64,000 nucleotides of DNA, from positions 372,001-436,000 of the forward strand of contig CAWISK010000008.1 of the NCBI GenBank assembly GCA_963838805.1, read 5' to 3'. The notes below the pieces were generated by a model. It was given only the letters and a program-made list of their open reading frames with translations, did not search any database and was not told the origin of the DNA. This stretch comes from CAVRQM01 sp963838805 (GTDB lineage: Bacteria > Pseudomonadota > Alphaproteobacteria > Acetobacterales > Acetobacteraceae). Numbering within the stretch: the first letter of the stretch is position 1; every line of letters begins with the position of its first letter. Shown here piece after piece: positions 9,055-17,254 of the stretch. The position numbers and the translations under genes are program-made.

Positions 9055-9756
9055 ATGGAACTGGTGCCGTCAGAGTTGTTGGCGCTGCCCGGCGGCCCGG
9101 CGCGCGTGGAGTGGCGGCGCAGCCGGCGGGCGCGCAGGATCAGCCTGCGCATCGATCCGCGCGGCGGTGCCGTCGTGGTGACGCTGCCGCCGCGCGCCGG
9201 GCGCAACGCGGGCATGGCGCTGCTGATGGACCATGCCGGCTGGGTGGCGGAGCGGCTCGCGGCCCTGCCGGGGGTGGTGCCGTTCGCCGATGGCGCGGTG
9301 ATCCCGCTGCACGGGATCGAGCACCGCATCCGCCATGCTCCCGGCCGGGGTGGGCCGGTCTGGATCGAGGATCGCGAGATCCTGGTCGCGGGCGACGCCG
9401 AGTTCCTGCCCCGCCGCGTAGCCGATTTCCTGCGCGCCGAGGCGCGGCGGCGGCTCTCCGCCCTGGTCGCGCAGAAGGCGGTCCAGGCCGGGCTGGTGGC
9501 GCGACGGATCACGGTGAAAGATACCAGAAGCCGCTGGGGCAGTTGTGCCGCCAGCGGCAATCTGGCGTTCAGCTGGCGGCTGGTGATGGCGCCCCGGCAC
9601 GTGCAGGACTACGTGGCCGCCCACGAGGTCGCCCACCTGCGGCACATGAATCACGGCTCGCGGTTCTGGGCGTTGGTGAGCGAGCTGACCCCGCATACCG
9701 ACGCGGCCGTGATCTGGCTGCGCACCGACGGGCCACGGCTGCTGCGGGTGGGCTAG
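9055..9756 (+). CDS. YgjP-like zinc metallopeptidase (DUF45/M48-related)
   Basis: This 233-residue predicted metallopeptidase carries the zinc motif HEVAH at residues 190-194 with a third ligand candidate H200 (MNHGSRFW). The preceding DTRSRWGSCAASGNLAFSW block is diagnostic of the YgjP/DUF45 family. The N-terminal half (WRRSRRARRISLRIDPRGG) is the conserved beta-rich domain. No signal peptide is present, so it should be cytoplasmic. The physiological substrate of this family is not established. It lies 57 bases after the YkgJ-like gene on the same strand. Confidence 0.88.
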   Translation: MELVPSELLALPGGPARVEWRRSRRARRISLRIDPRGGAVVVTLPPRAGRNAGMALLMDHAGWVAERLAALPGVVPFADGAVIPLHGIEHRIRHAPGRGGPVWIEDREILVAGDAEFLPRRVADFLRAEARRRLSALVAQKAVQAGLVARRITVKDTRSRWGSCAASGNLAFSWRLVMAPRHVQDYVAAHEVAHLRHMNHGSRFWALVSELTPHTDAAVIWLRTDGPRLLRVG

Positions 9757-9777
9757 AAGCCGGCCGCGCTGGCGGCC

Positions 9778-9894
9778 TCAGCGGCACTTGTACGGGTGAT
9801 AGTAGCACCAGCCCGGCCGGGCCGGGTACACGACGCATCCGGTCAGCGGCAGCGCCAGGGCAAGCAGCAGCAGGGTCGCGGTGACACGCAGCAT
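9778..9894 (-). CDS. Small lipoprotein, 38 residues
   Basis: This short reading frame is visible on the minus strand. It starts at ATG 9894 with GAAGGGA eight bases upstream and encodes 38 residues. The first 20 form a lipoprotein signal (MLRVTATLLLLALALPLTGC) with lipobox LTGC. The mature part is only 19 residues: the acylated cysteine followed by VVYPARPGWCYYHPYKCR, with two further cysteines and several tyrosines. The complete signal, the good ribosome site and the convergent position relative to the metallopeptidase make it a real gene candidate despite its size. Function is unknown. Tiny proline/tyrosine-rich lipoproteins of this type occur in alphaproteobacteria. Confidence 0.65.
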   Translation of the reverse strand: MLRVTATLLLLALALPLTGCVVYPARPGWCYYHPYKCR

Positions 9895-10378
9895 CAAGGG
9901 TATCCCTTCGTGGTGCAGACGCTAATGCGAATCGGATACGGATGGTTCCGACCCGGCGCCTGCACGCGAGTCTGCCCGCGCCGGCCGCCCGCCGCAACGA
10001 CCGCGCGTCGAGATCGTGGTCGGCAGGGTGGTGGGCCTACGGCATGGAGGTCTTTCGTGCTTGCCCCGCAGTGGTTGCGGACGCAGAATTGCGCAGATTC
10101 CTCCAGCTCTCCGACCGTTGGCTCGTGCCGGCTTCACGGAGCTTCCGACGGAGTCGTGCGTCGGGGCTGCCTTAGGAGCGGTGCTGCCGGCATTCGGCCC
10201 CTGGCGGGCGTTGCAGACTATGCAAGGCATCCGGCTGCGTCATTGTTCCGTTGCGGGAACCCAATAGCGCTATTGACGATAAGGTGGTGCAGCTGGCGCG
10301 CACCTGAATTGAATACCTCCGCGCCGGCCCAATACGCTACCGACCGCCGGCTGACAGCGGCGAAGGGGATGAGACACG
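9895..10378. other. Non-coding stretch of about 480 bases
   Basis: Between the start of the small lipoprotein gene and the next gene I find no credible coding sequence on either strand. Short open frames here lack family resemblance and good ribosome sites. The segment must hold the promoters of the two divergent genes, and a 14-base palindrome lies at 10262-10275. No tRNA-like or other RNA fold was recognised by eye. Confidence 0.5.
10262..10275. promoter_or_regulatory. Perfect 14-base palindrome, candidate operator
   Basis: CAATAGCGCTATTG is a perfect palindrome about 100 bases upstream of the atypical beta-rich protein gene. Its right end overlaps a TTGACG hexamer (10273-10278), but no convincing -10 box follows at normal spacing. 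An operator role is inference. Confidence 0.3.
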
Positions 10379-11672
10379 ATGCCGATCTACAACTGGCGCG
10401 GTTCGAGTAAGCAGCACGGCGGCAATTTGGCGGACCCGACGAACTGGGTGCAATCCGGTGGGCCACCCGGGCCGCACGACGACGCTGTGTTCAAGGGCAG
10501 TACCGGCGTCGAGCAAGGCAACATTACCCTGGAAGCGCTTGCCGCATTTCACAACGACTCCACATTTACCGGAGATCTGACAATCCTTGGTCCCGCTGAG
10601 GGTGTGGGGCTCCTTCTCAGGGACAGCCACACGACATTCAAAGGAACGGTCACGGCATCTTCGATTGAAATTGTGTCTGTGGCGAATGCGACACATGTCG
10701 GATCGGATGTGACATTCGACGGCACTCTGACGGCGACAGACATTCTCATCCTCTCGCGACCGGGCTCGTCCGGCGATCTGCTCGTGTTCAGCGGCCACGA
10801 GATGACCCGAAATGTGACGGTTGGCGGGCCCTCGTATGAGCCTGCGGGGACATTGGAGGTCCGCGCGGGCATGTGGGACAATTCAGGATCAGTCAGGATC
10901 GAAGGCCGATTTGGGGCGCTGATAATCGCGGGCGGAGTGGCACGGATCGGGTATGGAAGAGGCGAAACAGGATCTCTGACCATAGGCAGCATTGATGGCC
11001 AGTCCGACACTGCTGACGTCAAGGCGCTAGCAACACTCGACGTCGCCGGAACAGTTGAGGTGGGGAGTCCAGGGTGGGCCCGGCTCGCTTATTCTTGAAG
11101 ATCGCTCGGCCGCCTACGCCCACGACCTAATAATCAGCGATGGCACCCTTGATATGATGACGGCGTGGACAGGAACTAACTGGGATTCCAACACGGTGTT
11201 GCAGACTGACAGCCTGACCGTCGGGAGCGGCGGTTTTGTTTCGGCCTCCGGGACGATAGCTGCGACGCACGGAATCCTTGACAATACCCTTATTGAGAAT
11301 TCCCACAACCTAACTATTCAGGGTGATCTGACTGATAATGGTGCTCTCGACCTCAATCCCGGTGTGGTCGCGATCAGCGGCAAAATGCTGGGACACGGTG
11401 AGCTTTATTTCGTAGGGGGTCCGACAACACTTGAGCTCAGCGCAAATCCTACGGTCACGCCTTACATTGTGGGGTTCGGTTCGGCTCAGACGATCGAGGT
11501 TCCCGGCGTGAATGCCGTGGAATACAATCCCTATCAACTGACGCTACTAGCCGGAGGCAACGCCGTAGGCACGCTCGAGATAATGGGAACCTATGCAGCC
11601 AACGGCTTTCAGGTGGCGGTGCATGGAGGAGATGGATTTATAACTTACACCACGCCCGGTCACATCGGTTAA
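10379..11672 (+). CDS. Beta-rich repetitive protein, autotransporter-passenger-like (frameshifted)
   Basis: About 430 residues are dominated by short beta-strand repeats rich in G, T, N, D and S, such as GTVTASSIEIVSVANATH and NLTIQGDLTDNGALDLNPG. The opening YNWRGSSKQHGGNLADPTNW resembles the W-x-NPxNW start of passenger-domain or pectin-lyase-like proteins. No signal peptide and no C-terminal barrel are seen, so an export route is unclear. Base composition is visibly lower in GC than the neighbours, with many A/T third positions, which suggests a different origin. The gene is read in two frames. At GGG 11072-11074, deleting one G gives VGSPGGPGSLILED and joins them; the span is 3n+1 long. 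I cannot assign a function. Confidence 0.55.
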
Positions 11673-11711
11673 TGTGTGTCCGCTAACTTCGTCACGATCC
11701 GACGGCCGACT

Positions 11712-11731
11712 GAGCCGCTTGTTAGCGGCTC
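11712..11731. terminator. Hairpin between convergent genes
   Basis: GAGCCGC and GCGGCTC form a perfect 7-base stem with the loop TTGTTA. It lies 40 bases after the beta-rich gene and at the likely 3' end of the convergent rmuC. There is no clear T-run, so this is a possible bidirectional terminator only. Confidence 0.4.
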
Positions 11732-13140
11732 GAAAGGTCGGGTTGCTCGACAGCAAGCTTGCCAGGTATCGGCGAACTCGGCGCCTCGTCCGGTCCATCA
11801 GGGCCGGCAGTGTCTTGCTCGTGCTGGCGCCGAGCGCCTTAAGCTGCTCGATCTGCGCGCACGACGTTGCCGCTGCCGGCGCGCAGCTTGCTCATCGCCT
11901 TGTCGTAGCTGTCGCGCGCCTGGTTCAGCCGGCTGCCGAGCGATGTCATGTCCTCGGCGAAGCCCACGAACTTGTCATAGATGGTGCCCGCGCGCGCGGC
12001 GATGTCGTCGGCGTTGCGGTGGCGGCGTTCGATGTTCCACACATTTGCCACGGTGCGCAACGCGATCATCAGCGTCGTGGGTGTCGCGATCGCCACGTTG
12101 TTCCTCGTGGCATGGACGGTCAGCTCCGGATCGGCGTCCAATGCCACCGCCAGCGCGCCCTCGATCGGCACGAACAGGATGACGTAATCGAGCGCGCTGC
12201 CGGTGACGGAGTGGTACTCCTTCTCGCCCAGCGTGCGGATATGCGTGCGCAGCGAGGCCAGGTGCGACGCCAGATGTGTCGCCCGCTCGGCGTCGGTCTC
12301 GGCGTTCACATGCGCCTCGAAGGCGACCAGCGAGACTTTCGAAGTCGATGACAATGCGCTGCCCGCCGGGCAGGTTCACGATCACGTCCGGGCGCAGCCG
12401 CTGGCCGTCATCGTTGGTGTGGCTCTGCTGGGCGACATACTCCTCGCCGGCGCGCAGCCCGGACCGCTCCAGGATCGAGACCAGCACCATCTCGCCCCAG
12501 GCGCCCTGCGTCTGCGCGCGGCCTTTCAGCGCGCGCGTGAGGTTCAGCGTCTCGGTAGTCATTTGCGCACTGCGTTCGCTGAGCTGGCCGATCTGTTCGC
12601 GCAACGCCGCGCGTTCCTTAGCACTTTCCGTGTGCGCGGTCTGCAGACCCTGCTGGAACTCCACCAGCTTTTCGCGCAGCGGGCCCAGGATGGTGCCGAT
12701 CTGCTCGCGGTTCTGCTTGCCGAAAATTTCGCTGTGGCCGCGCATGACCTCCTCGGCCAGCAGCTTGAACTCGCCGGTCATTTGCGCGCGCGCCTCGGTC
12801 AGCAGCGCGAGCTTGTCCTCCGCCGCCTTGCGCTCCTGCCGGACCGCCTCCTGCATCGTCGCGAGCTGAGCGGCAAGTCGGCGTTCTCGTCGCGAGCGTC
12901 GCGACGGGCCGTTTCGCGCTGGTGCAGCGCGCCTTCCATTTCGGGAATGCGCTTGCGGTCCTGCTCGGCGGCGGCGAGCCGGCGCTCCAGATCGAGGCGC
13001 TCGGCCATGGCGCTCGCCGCCGCGCCGCGTCGCAGCAGCAGCCGCGACGCCAGCAAGGCGCGCCGCCACGACGATCGGCGAGCGGCCAGACCGATCACAG
13101 GCGCGGTGGCGCTCAGCCCGCGGCGATGCCGATCGATCAT
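11722..13140 (-). CDS. rmuC: DNA recombination protein RmuC (several frameshifts)
   Basis: RmuC proteins have an N-terminal membrane anchor, a coiled coil and a nuclease-like C-terminal domain, and limit DNA inversions. Here the coiled coil (AERLDLERRLAAAEQDRKRI, then REQIGQLSERSAQ) is followed by the signature AQTQGAWGEMVLVSILERSG and YVAQQSHTNDDGQRLRPDVI. The nuclease-like part includes DYVILFVPIEGALAVALD and NVAIATPTTLMIALRTV. At least three frame changes are seen: near 12870, near 12345 (after GQRIVIDFES), and near 11855, where NVV must join AQIEQLKALGAS. The C-terminal end is uncertain; a stop at 11722 is the likely one. Start ATG 13140 is a best guess because the anchor region is also disturbed. 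Confidence 0.75.
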
Positions 13141-13175
13141 CCGGTGTTCTATCCGCCGCGCCGCACTCGCTTCGC

Positions 13176-13201
13176 GTAACGTTCCGAAACAGAAACGTTA
13201 C
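13176..13201. terminator. Hairpin at the 3' end of the ABC ATPase gene
   Basis: GTAACGTT and AACGTTAC form a perfect 8-base stem around a 10-base loop. The right arm contains the TAA stop codon of the minus-strand ABC ATPase gene (13198-13200). It separates that gene from rmuC, which is on the same strand 36 bases further on. Confidence 0.5.
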
Positions 13202-14149
13202 CCCGGATGGTGGCACGCCGCCTCGTGCCCAGGCCGACGCTCGATCAGCACCGGATCCTCAACGCGGCAGATTTCGGTGGCGCGGGCACAGCGCGGATGG
13301 AACCGGCAGCCCGGCGGGGGTGCCGAGGGGTCCGGCGGCTCACCGGGGAGCATGATTCGCCGCCGCGTGCGCTCGCGCAGCGGGTCGGGCAATGGCACCG
13401 CCGACAGCAGCGCGTGCGTGTAGGGGTGCAGGGGTGAAGTGAACAAGGCCTCGCGCGGCGCCATCTCGACGATGCGGCCGAGATACATCACGGCGACCCG
13501 GCGGCAGGTATGCGCCACCACACTCAGATCGTGCGAGATGAACAGCATCGACAGGCCGCGCGCCTGCTGCAAGCCCGCGCAGAAGGTTGATGATCTGCGC
13601 CCGCGTGGAGACATCGAGCGCCGAGACCGGCTCATCGGCCACCAGGAAATCGGGATCCGTGCTGATGGCGCGCGCGATCACCGCGCGCTGCCGCTGGCCC
13701 CCGGACATCTCGTGCGGGTAGCGCCGCGCGTAGTCCGGCGACAATCCTGCTTGCACGAGCACCTCCGGCACCCGCGCCCGCGTTTGCGTGCGAGAAAATC
13801 CCTGGACCGACAGGTGCTCAGAGAGCGTCGTGCCCAGCGTCATGCGCGGATTGAGCGCCGCCGAGGGATCCTGGAACACGAACTGCCGCCGACGGCGAAG
13901 CGCGCGCAGAGCCTCACCGTCGGCCTCGCGCGTGTCCGCACCGGCGAAGCGGATCGTGCCCCGGGTCGGGGTCTGCAACCCGACCAGGGTGCGGCCCAGC
14001 GTGGACTTGCCCGACCCGCTCTCGCCCACCAGCCCCAGCGTCTCGCCCGGCTCGATCGCCACATCGACCCCGTCCAGCGCCCGCAGCACACGGCCGCCTG
14101 CAACCGCGTAGTGGCGCGACAGGCCGATCGCTTCCGCAAGGGGCGTCAT
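13198..14149 (-). CDS. dppF: Oligopeptide-type ABC transporter ATP-binding protein, DppF/OppF-like (frameshifted)
   Basis: This is the second ATPase of the peptide-type importer encoded upstream on this strand. It has Walker A GESGSGKST, Q-loop FQDPSAALNPRMT, signature MSGGQRQRAVIARA, Walker B FLVADEPVSALD and the switch histidine LFISHDLSVVAHTC. The C-terminal oligopeptide-family extension is present (PHPYTHALLSAVP-like, then CRFHPRCARATEICRVEDP). The frame changes at the CCC run 13574-13576: deleting one base yields INLLRGLQQARGLSMLFIS, the expected sequence. The span is 3n+1. It is separated from its partner dppD by a D-amino acid aminotransferase gene on the opposite strand, an unusual interruption. 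Confidence 0.85.
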
Positions 14150-14190
14150 GCAGGTTTCCAGCACGGCGGTTGCGGAATACTGTGCAGCAT

Positions 14191-14288
14191 CGTCATCGCG
14201 AGCCGCCGTTTGGCGGCGCGGCGATCCAGGCGGGCCACGCGGTGTTGCGGGCCTGGATTGCTTCGTCGCTTCGCACCTCGCAATGACG
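14191..14288. repeat. Imperfect palindromic dispersed repeat
   Basis: The ends are inverted copies (left CGTCATCGCGAG, right CTCGCAATGACG, one mismatch), with GGCGATCCAGG facing CCTGGATTGC further in. This resembles the CGTCATTGCGAG...GCAATCCAGG palindromic elements scattered in many proteobacterial genomes. It lies in the divergent gap between dppF and the aminotransferase gene. Confidence 0.65.
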
Positions 14289-14313
14289 GACAGAACCGCG
14301 CAGGAGCCCAACG

Positions 14314-15186
14314 ATGCAGCTTGCTTACGTGAACGGCGAGTTCAAGCCTCTCGCGGAGGCGCGGATCTCCGTGCTCGACCGGGGCTTCCTGTTCGCCGAC
14401 GGCATCTATGAAGTGACCGCGGTGCTGGGCGGCAGGCTGGTCGATCTCGACTCGCATCTGGCGCGGCTGCAACGCTCGCTGGGCGAGATCGACATGGAGA
14501 TGCCGGAATCGGCCGAGCGCATCGCCGAACTGCATCGCGAGTTGCTGGCACGCAGCAGTCTCGACGAGGGCATGGTCTATCTGCAAGTCACCAGCGGCGC
14601 CGGTGCCGAGCGCGAATTCCTGCCACCTACCGGTGGCGCGCCGTCGCTCGTGATGTTCACCCAGGCGAAGCCGCTCGCCGACAATCCGGCGGCGCGCACC
14701 GGCATCGCGGTGCGCACGGTGCCCGATCTGCGCTGGGAGCGGCGCGACATCAAGTCGGTGGCGCTGCTGGCGCAGGTACTGGCCAAGCGGCAGGCCGCCG
14801 CTTCGGGCTGCCAGGAAGCCTGGATGGTCGAGGATGGGTGCGTGACCGAGGGCGCTTCCTCCACCGCCTATATCGTGCAGGGCGAAACGATCGTCACGCG
14901 CGCCAATTCGCACGCGATCCTGCCCGGCTGCACGCGGCGCGCCCTGCTGGCGCTGGCCGCCGAGCACAATCTGCGCATCGAGGAGCGTGCCTTCACCGTG
15001 GCCGAGGCGCTGGCGGCGGATGAGGCATTCTCCACCAGCGCCACGAGCTTCGTGCTGCCGGTGGTGCGCATCGACGGCCAGGCGATCGCGGCGGGCAGAC
15101 CCGGGCCGCTTGCCACGCGCCTGCGCGCGCTGTACCTGGATTTCGCGCGCGGTCATGCGCCGGCTCTCCAGCACGCTGCGAGGTGA
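14314..15186 (+). CDS. dat: D-amino acid aminotransferase (class IV PLP enzyme)
   Basis: This 290-residue class IV aminotransferase converts D-alanine and other D-amino acids to keto acids. The opening AYVNGEFKPLAEARISVLDRGFLFADGIYE is family-typical. The PLP lysine is K147 in RRDIKSVALL, and the phosphate-binding region TEGASSTAYIV is present. The DRGFLFADGIYEV form and the overall length fit D-amino acid aminotransferase better than the branched-chain enzyme. The gene is transcribed opposite to the flanking ABC operon. Its last 34 bases overlap the 3' end of dppD, and a palindromic repeat lies just upstream. It is intact. Its position suggests a role in the breakdown of D-amino acids released from the transported substrate. 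Confidence 0.85.
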   Translation: MQLAYVNGEFKPLAEARISVLDRGFLFADGIYEVTAVLGGRLVDLDSHLARLQRSLGEIDMEMPESAERIAELHRELLARSSLDEGMVYLQVTSGAGAEREFLPPTGGAPSLVMFTQAKPLADNPAARTGIAVRTVPDLRWERRDIKSVALLAQVLAKRQAAASGCQEAWMVEDGCVTEGASSTAYIVQGETIVTRANSHAILPGCTRRALLALAAEHNLRIEERAFTVAEALAADEAFSTSATSFVLPVVRIDGQAIAAGRPGPLATRLRALYLDFARGHAPALQHAAR

Positions 15187-16097
15187 TCCTCGCCAACCGG
15201 CTCCAGTTGGGGCTCCCTGCGGCAGATGTCCGCCGCGCGCGGGCAGCGCGGCGCGAAACGGCAGCCGACGGCGCCCTCGGCGGTGCTGACGCTGCCCGCG
15301 ATGGTCGGCAGATCGTCCTCCCACGCCGCATCCAGCGCCGGCACCGAGCCGAGCAGGCCCTGCGTGTAGGGATGCGCGGGGGCGGCGAACAGGCGCTCGG
15401 TCGGGGCCTGCTCGACGATGCGCCCGGCATACATCACCGCCACCCGGTCGGCCTGCCCGGCCACCACGCCCAGATCGTGCGTGATCAGCACCATCGCAGT
15501 GCCGCTCTCGCGCGATACTTCGCGCAGCAATTCGAGAATCTGTGCCTGCACCGTGACGTCGAGTGCCGTGGTCGGCTCATCCGCCAGCAGCAGCTTCGGG
15601 CGGCAGGCGATGGCGGAGGCGATGACGACGCGCTGGCACATGCCGCCCGACATCTCGTGCGGAAAGGCGCGCAGCCGTTGCTCCGGCGCGCTGATGCCGA
15701 CCTGCCGGAACAGGTCCAGCGTCCGCGCCCGCGCGGCGGCGGCGGACATGCGTTCGTGTGCGCGCAGCGTCTCCGCCACCTGATCGCCCGCGCGGATCAG
15801 CGGATGCAGCGCCGTGCCGGGATCCTGGAAGATCATGGCGATCTCCGGTCCGCGCAGCCGGCGCATCTCGGTCTCGTCCAGCGCCAGCAGGTCGTGCCCA
15901 TCCAGCGTGGCGCTGCCGGTCACGCGGGCACCGGCCAGCAGATGCATCAGCGCCAGCGCCGTGGTCGATTTGCCGCAGCCGCTTTCGCCGACCAGCCCCA
16001 GCACCTCGCCTTGCGCCAGCGAGAACGAGACGCCGTCCACCGCGCGCGTCGGCCCGAACGACACGGTCAGATCGCGCACCTCCAGCAGCGGCGTCAC
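15153..16097 (-). CDS. dppD: Oligopeptide-type ABC transporter ATP-binding protein, DppD/OppD-like
   Basis: This 314-residue first ATPase of the peptide-type importer is intact: Walker A GESGCGKST (residues 37-45), Q-loop FQDPGTALHPLIR, signature MSGGMCQRVVIASA (the usual Q is M), Walker B LLLADEPTTALD and switch histidine LITHDLGVVAG. The C-terminal oligopeptide extension AHPYTQGLLGSVP and CRFAPRCPRAADICRREPQ is present. The GTG start at 16097 is chosen because it overlaps the stop of the upstream oxidoreductase as GTGA. Its 3' end overlaps the convergent aminotransferase gene by 34 bases. Confidence 0.9.
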   Translation of the reverse strand: MTPLLEVRDLTVSFGPTRAVDGVSFSLAQGEVLGLVGESGCGKSTTALALMHLLAGARVTGSATLDGHDLLALDETEMRRLRGPEIAMIFQDPGTALHPLIRAGDQVAETLRAHERMSAAAARARTLDLFRQVGISAPEQRLRAFPHEMSGGMCQRVVIASAIACRPKLLLADEPTTALDVTVQAQILELLREVSRESGTAMVLITHDLGVVAGQADRVAVMYAGRIVEQAPTERLFAAPAHPYTQGLLGSVPALDAAWEDDLPTIAGSVSTAEGAVGCRFAPRCPRAADICRREPQLEPVGEDHLAACWRAGA

Positions 16098-17254
16098 GCC
16101 GCCTGCGCCTCCATCGCCGCCGGCGGCAGCCAGCCGCGCCGCTCGCGCCAATCGCTTGGCAAATTGGCGAAGCGCGACAGCCGCAGGGTACGCAGATCGG
16201 CGAAGCGGCACTCGCCGAATTGCACCAGCTCGGAAATCGCGCGGCCGGAGGCGGGAGACAGGCCGAAGCCCACGCTGCTCATGGTGGCGACCGTGACGTT
16301 GCTCGGCTCGTCCAGCCGGTCCAGCACCGGCCGCCCGTCCGGCGTGTTCTCGATGATGCCGGCCCAGGAACGGATCACCCGTGCGTGCGCCGCTTTCGGC
16401 AGCACCTCGGCCAGCCGGCGCGCCATGTTGCGCAACAGCGGCGTGGTCGGGCGATCGAGGCCGCGATCGTCGGCGTCGAGCCACTCATGCGGACCGCCAC
16501 CATAGACCAGATTGCCGCGCCGCGTCTGTCGGCCGTACAGATCGACGCCGTGGAAGCCGCCATGCTTCAGCAGCGGCAGCGGCTCGGTGACGAACATCTC
16601 TGCCCGCGCCGGCGTCACCGGCACCTCATGGCCCAGCATCCGCGAGAGCACGCCGGTCTGCGGCCCGGCCGCTATCACCAGCGCATCGCAGGCGAACTCG
16701 CCCGCACTGGTCCGCACGCCGCGCACCGTGTCGCCCTCGACCGTGAAGCCGGTGACTGTCGCGTGCTGCACGATCCGCCCGCCCAGGCGCTGCAAGGCCC
16801 AGCCATAGGCCTGCACGGTGCGCTGCGGGTTGGCGTGGCCGCCATAGTGGAAGAACAGGCCGCCATAAACATCGTCGCCAACCAGCGGCACCAGTTCGCG
16901 CAGTTCCGCTGCACTCAGGACGCTGGTGCGGAACCCGTCATTCTCGCTGCCGCCATAGGCGGCGTGGAACTGGCCCATGTCATCGGGATTGCGGGCGATG
17001 CCGATGCGGTACGGGCACCATTCGGTCGGATGGCCGAGCAATTCGTCCATCTGCGGCCATAGGCGCTGCTCTTCCTTGAACAGCGGCGAGTGCGCGTGCG
17101 TGCAGCCGCCGCCATTGCGGCCCGAGGCCTCCCAGCCGATCACGCCGCGCTCGATCACCAGCACGTCGATGCCCGCCTGCGCCAGCCACCAGGCCGAGGA
17201 CAGGCCGGTGACGCCGCCGCCGACGATGACGACCGAGGCTCCTTGTCCGGTCAT
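16094..17254 (-). CDS. FAD-dependent oxidoreductase, DAO family, opine oxidase B / HcnC-like
   Basis: This 386-residue flavoprotein has an N-terminal dinucleotide-binding loop VVIVGGGVTGLSSAWWLA and the DAO-family motif IGWEASGRNGGGCTH. Near the C-terminus are IIENTPDGRPVLDRL and GFGLSPASGRAISELV, which complete the FAD site. It would oxidise an amino or imino acid. The neighbours on both sides point to a heteromeric dehydrogenase: the upstream gene is an OoxA/HcnB-like flavoprotein overlapping by ATGA (17251-17254), and the downstream gene is the transporter ATPase. Opine oxidases (OoxA/OoxB) and glycine-oxidising cyanide synthase (HcnB/HcnC) have this pairing. No further Hcn markers are present, so substrate is unassigned. 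Confidence 0.82.
   Translation of the reverse strand: MTGQGASVVIVGGGVTGLSSAWWLAQAGIDVLVIERGVIGWEASGRNGGGCTHAHSPLFKEEQRLWPQMDELLGHPTEWCPYRIGIARNPDDMGQFHAAYGGSENDGFRTSVLSAAELRELVPLVGDDVYGGLFFHYGGHANPQRTVQAYGWALQRLGGRIVQHATVTGFTVEGDTVRGVRTSAGEFACDALVIAAGPQTGVLSRMLGHEVPVTPARAEMFVTEPLPLLKHGGFHGVDLYGRQTRRGNLVYGGGPHEWLDADDRGLDRPTTPLLRNMARRLAEVLPKAAHARVIRSWAGIIENTPDGRPVLDRLDEPSNVTVATMSSVGFGLSPASGRAISELVQFGECRFADLRTLRLSRFANLPSDWRERRGWLPPAAMEAQAA

Noticed and set aside
9922..10267. Short frames on both strands in the long non-coding stretch
   Set aside because: They overlap each other, lack good ribosome sites and show no recognisable protein features.
11547..11721. Extension of RmuC to 11547
   Set aside because: It would overlap the 3' end of the convergent beta-rich gene and give a tail without RmuC resemblance; a shift to the stop at 11722 is more likely.
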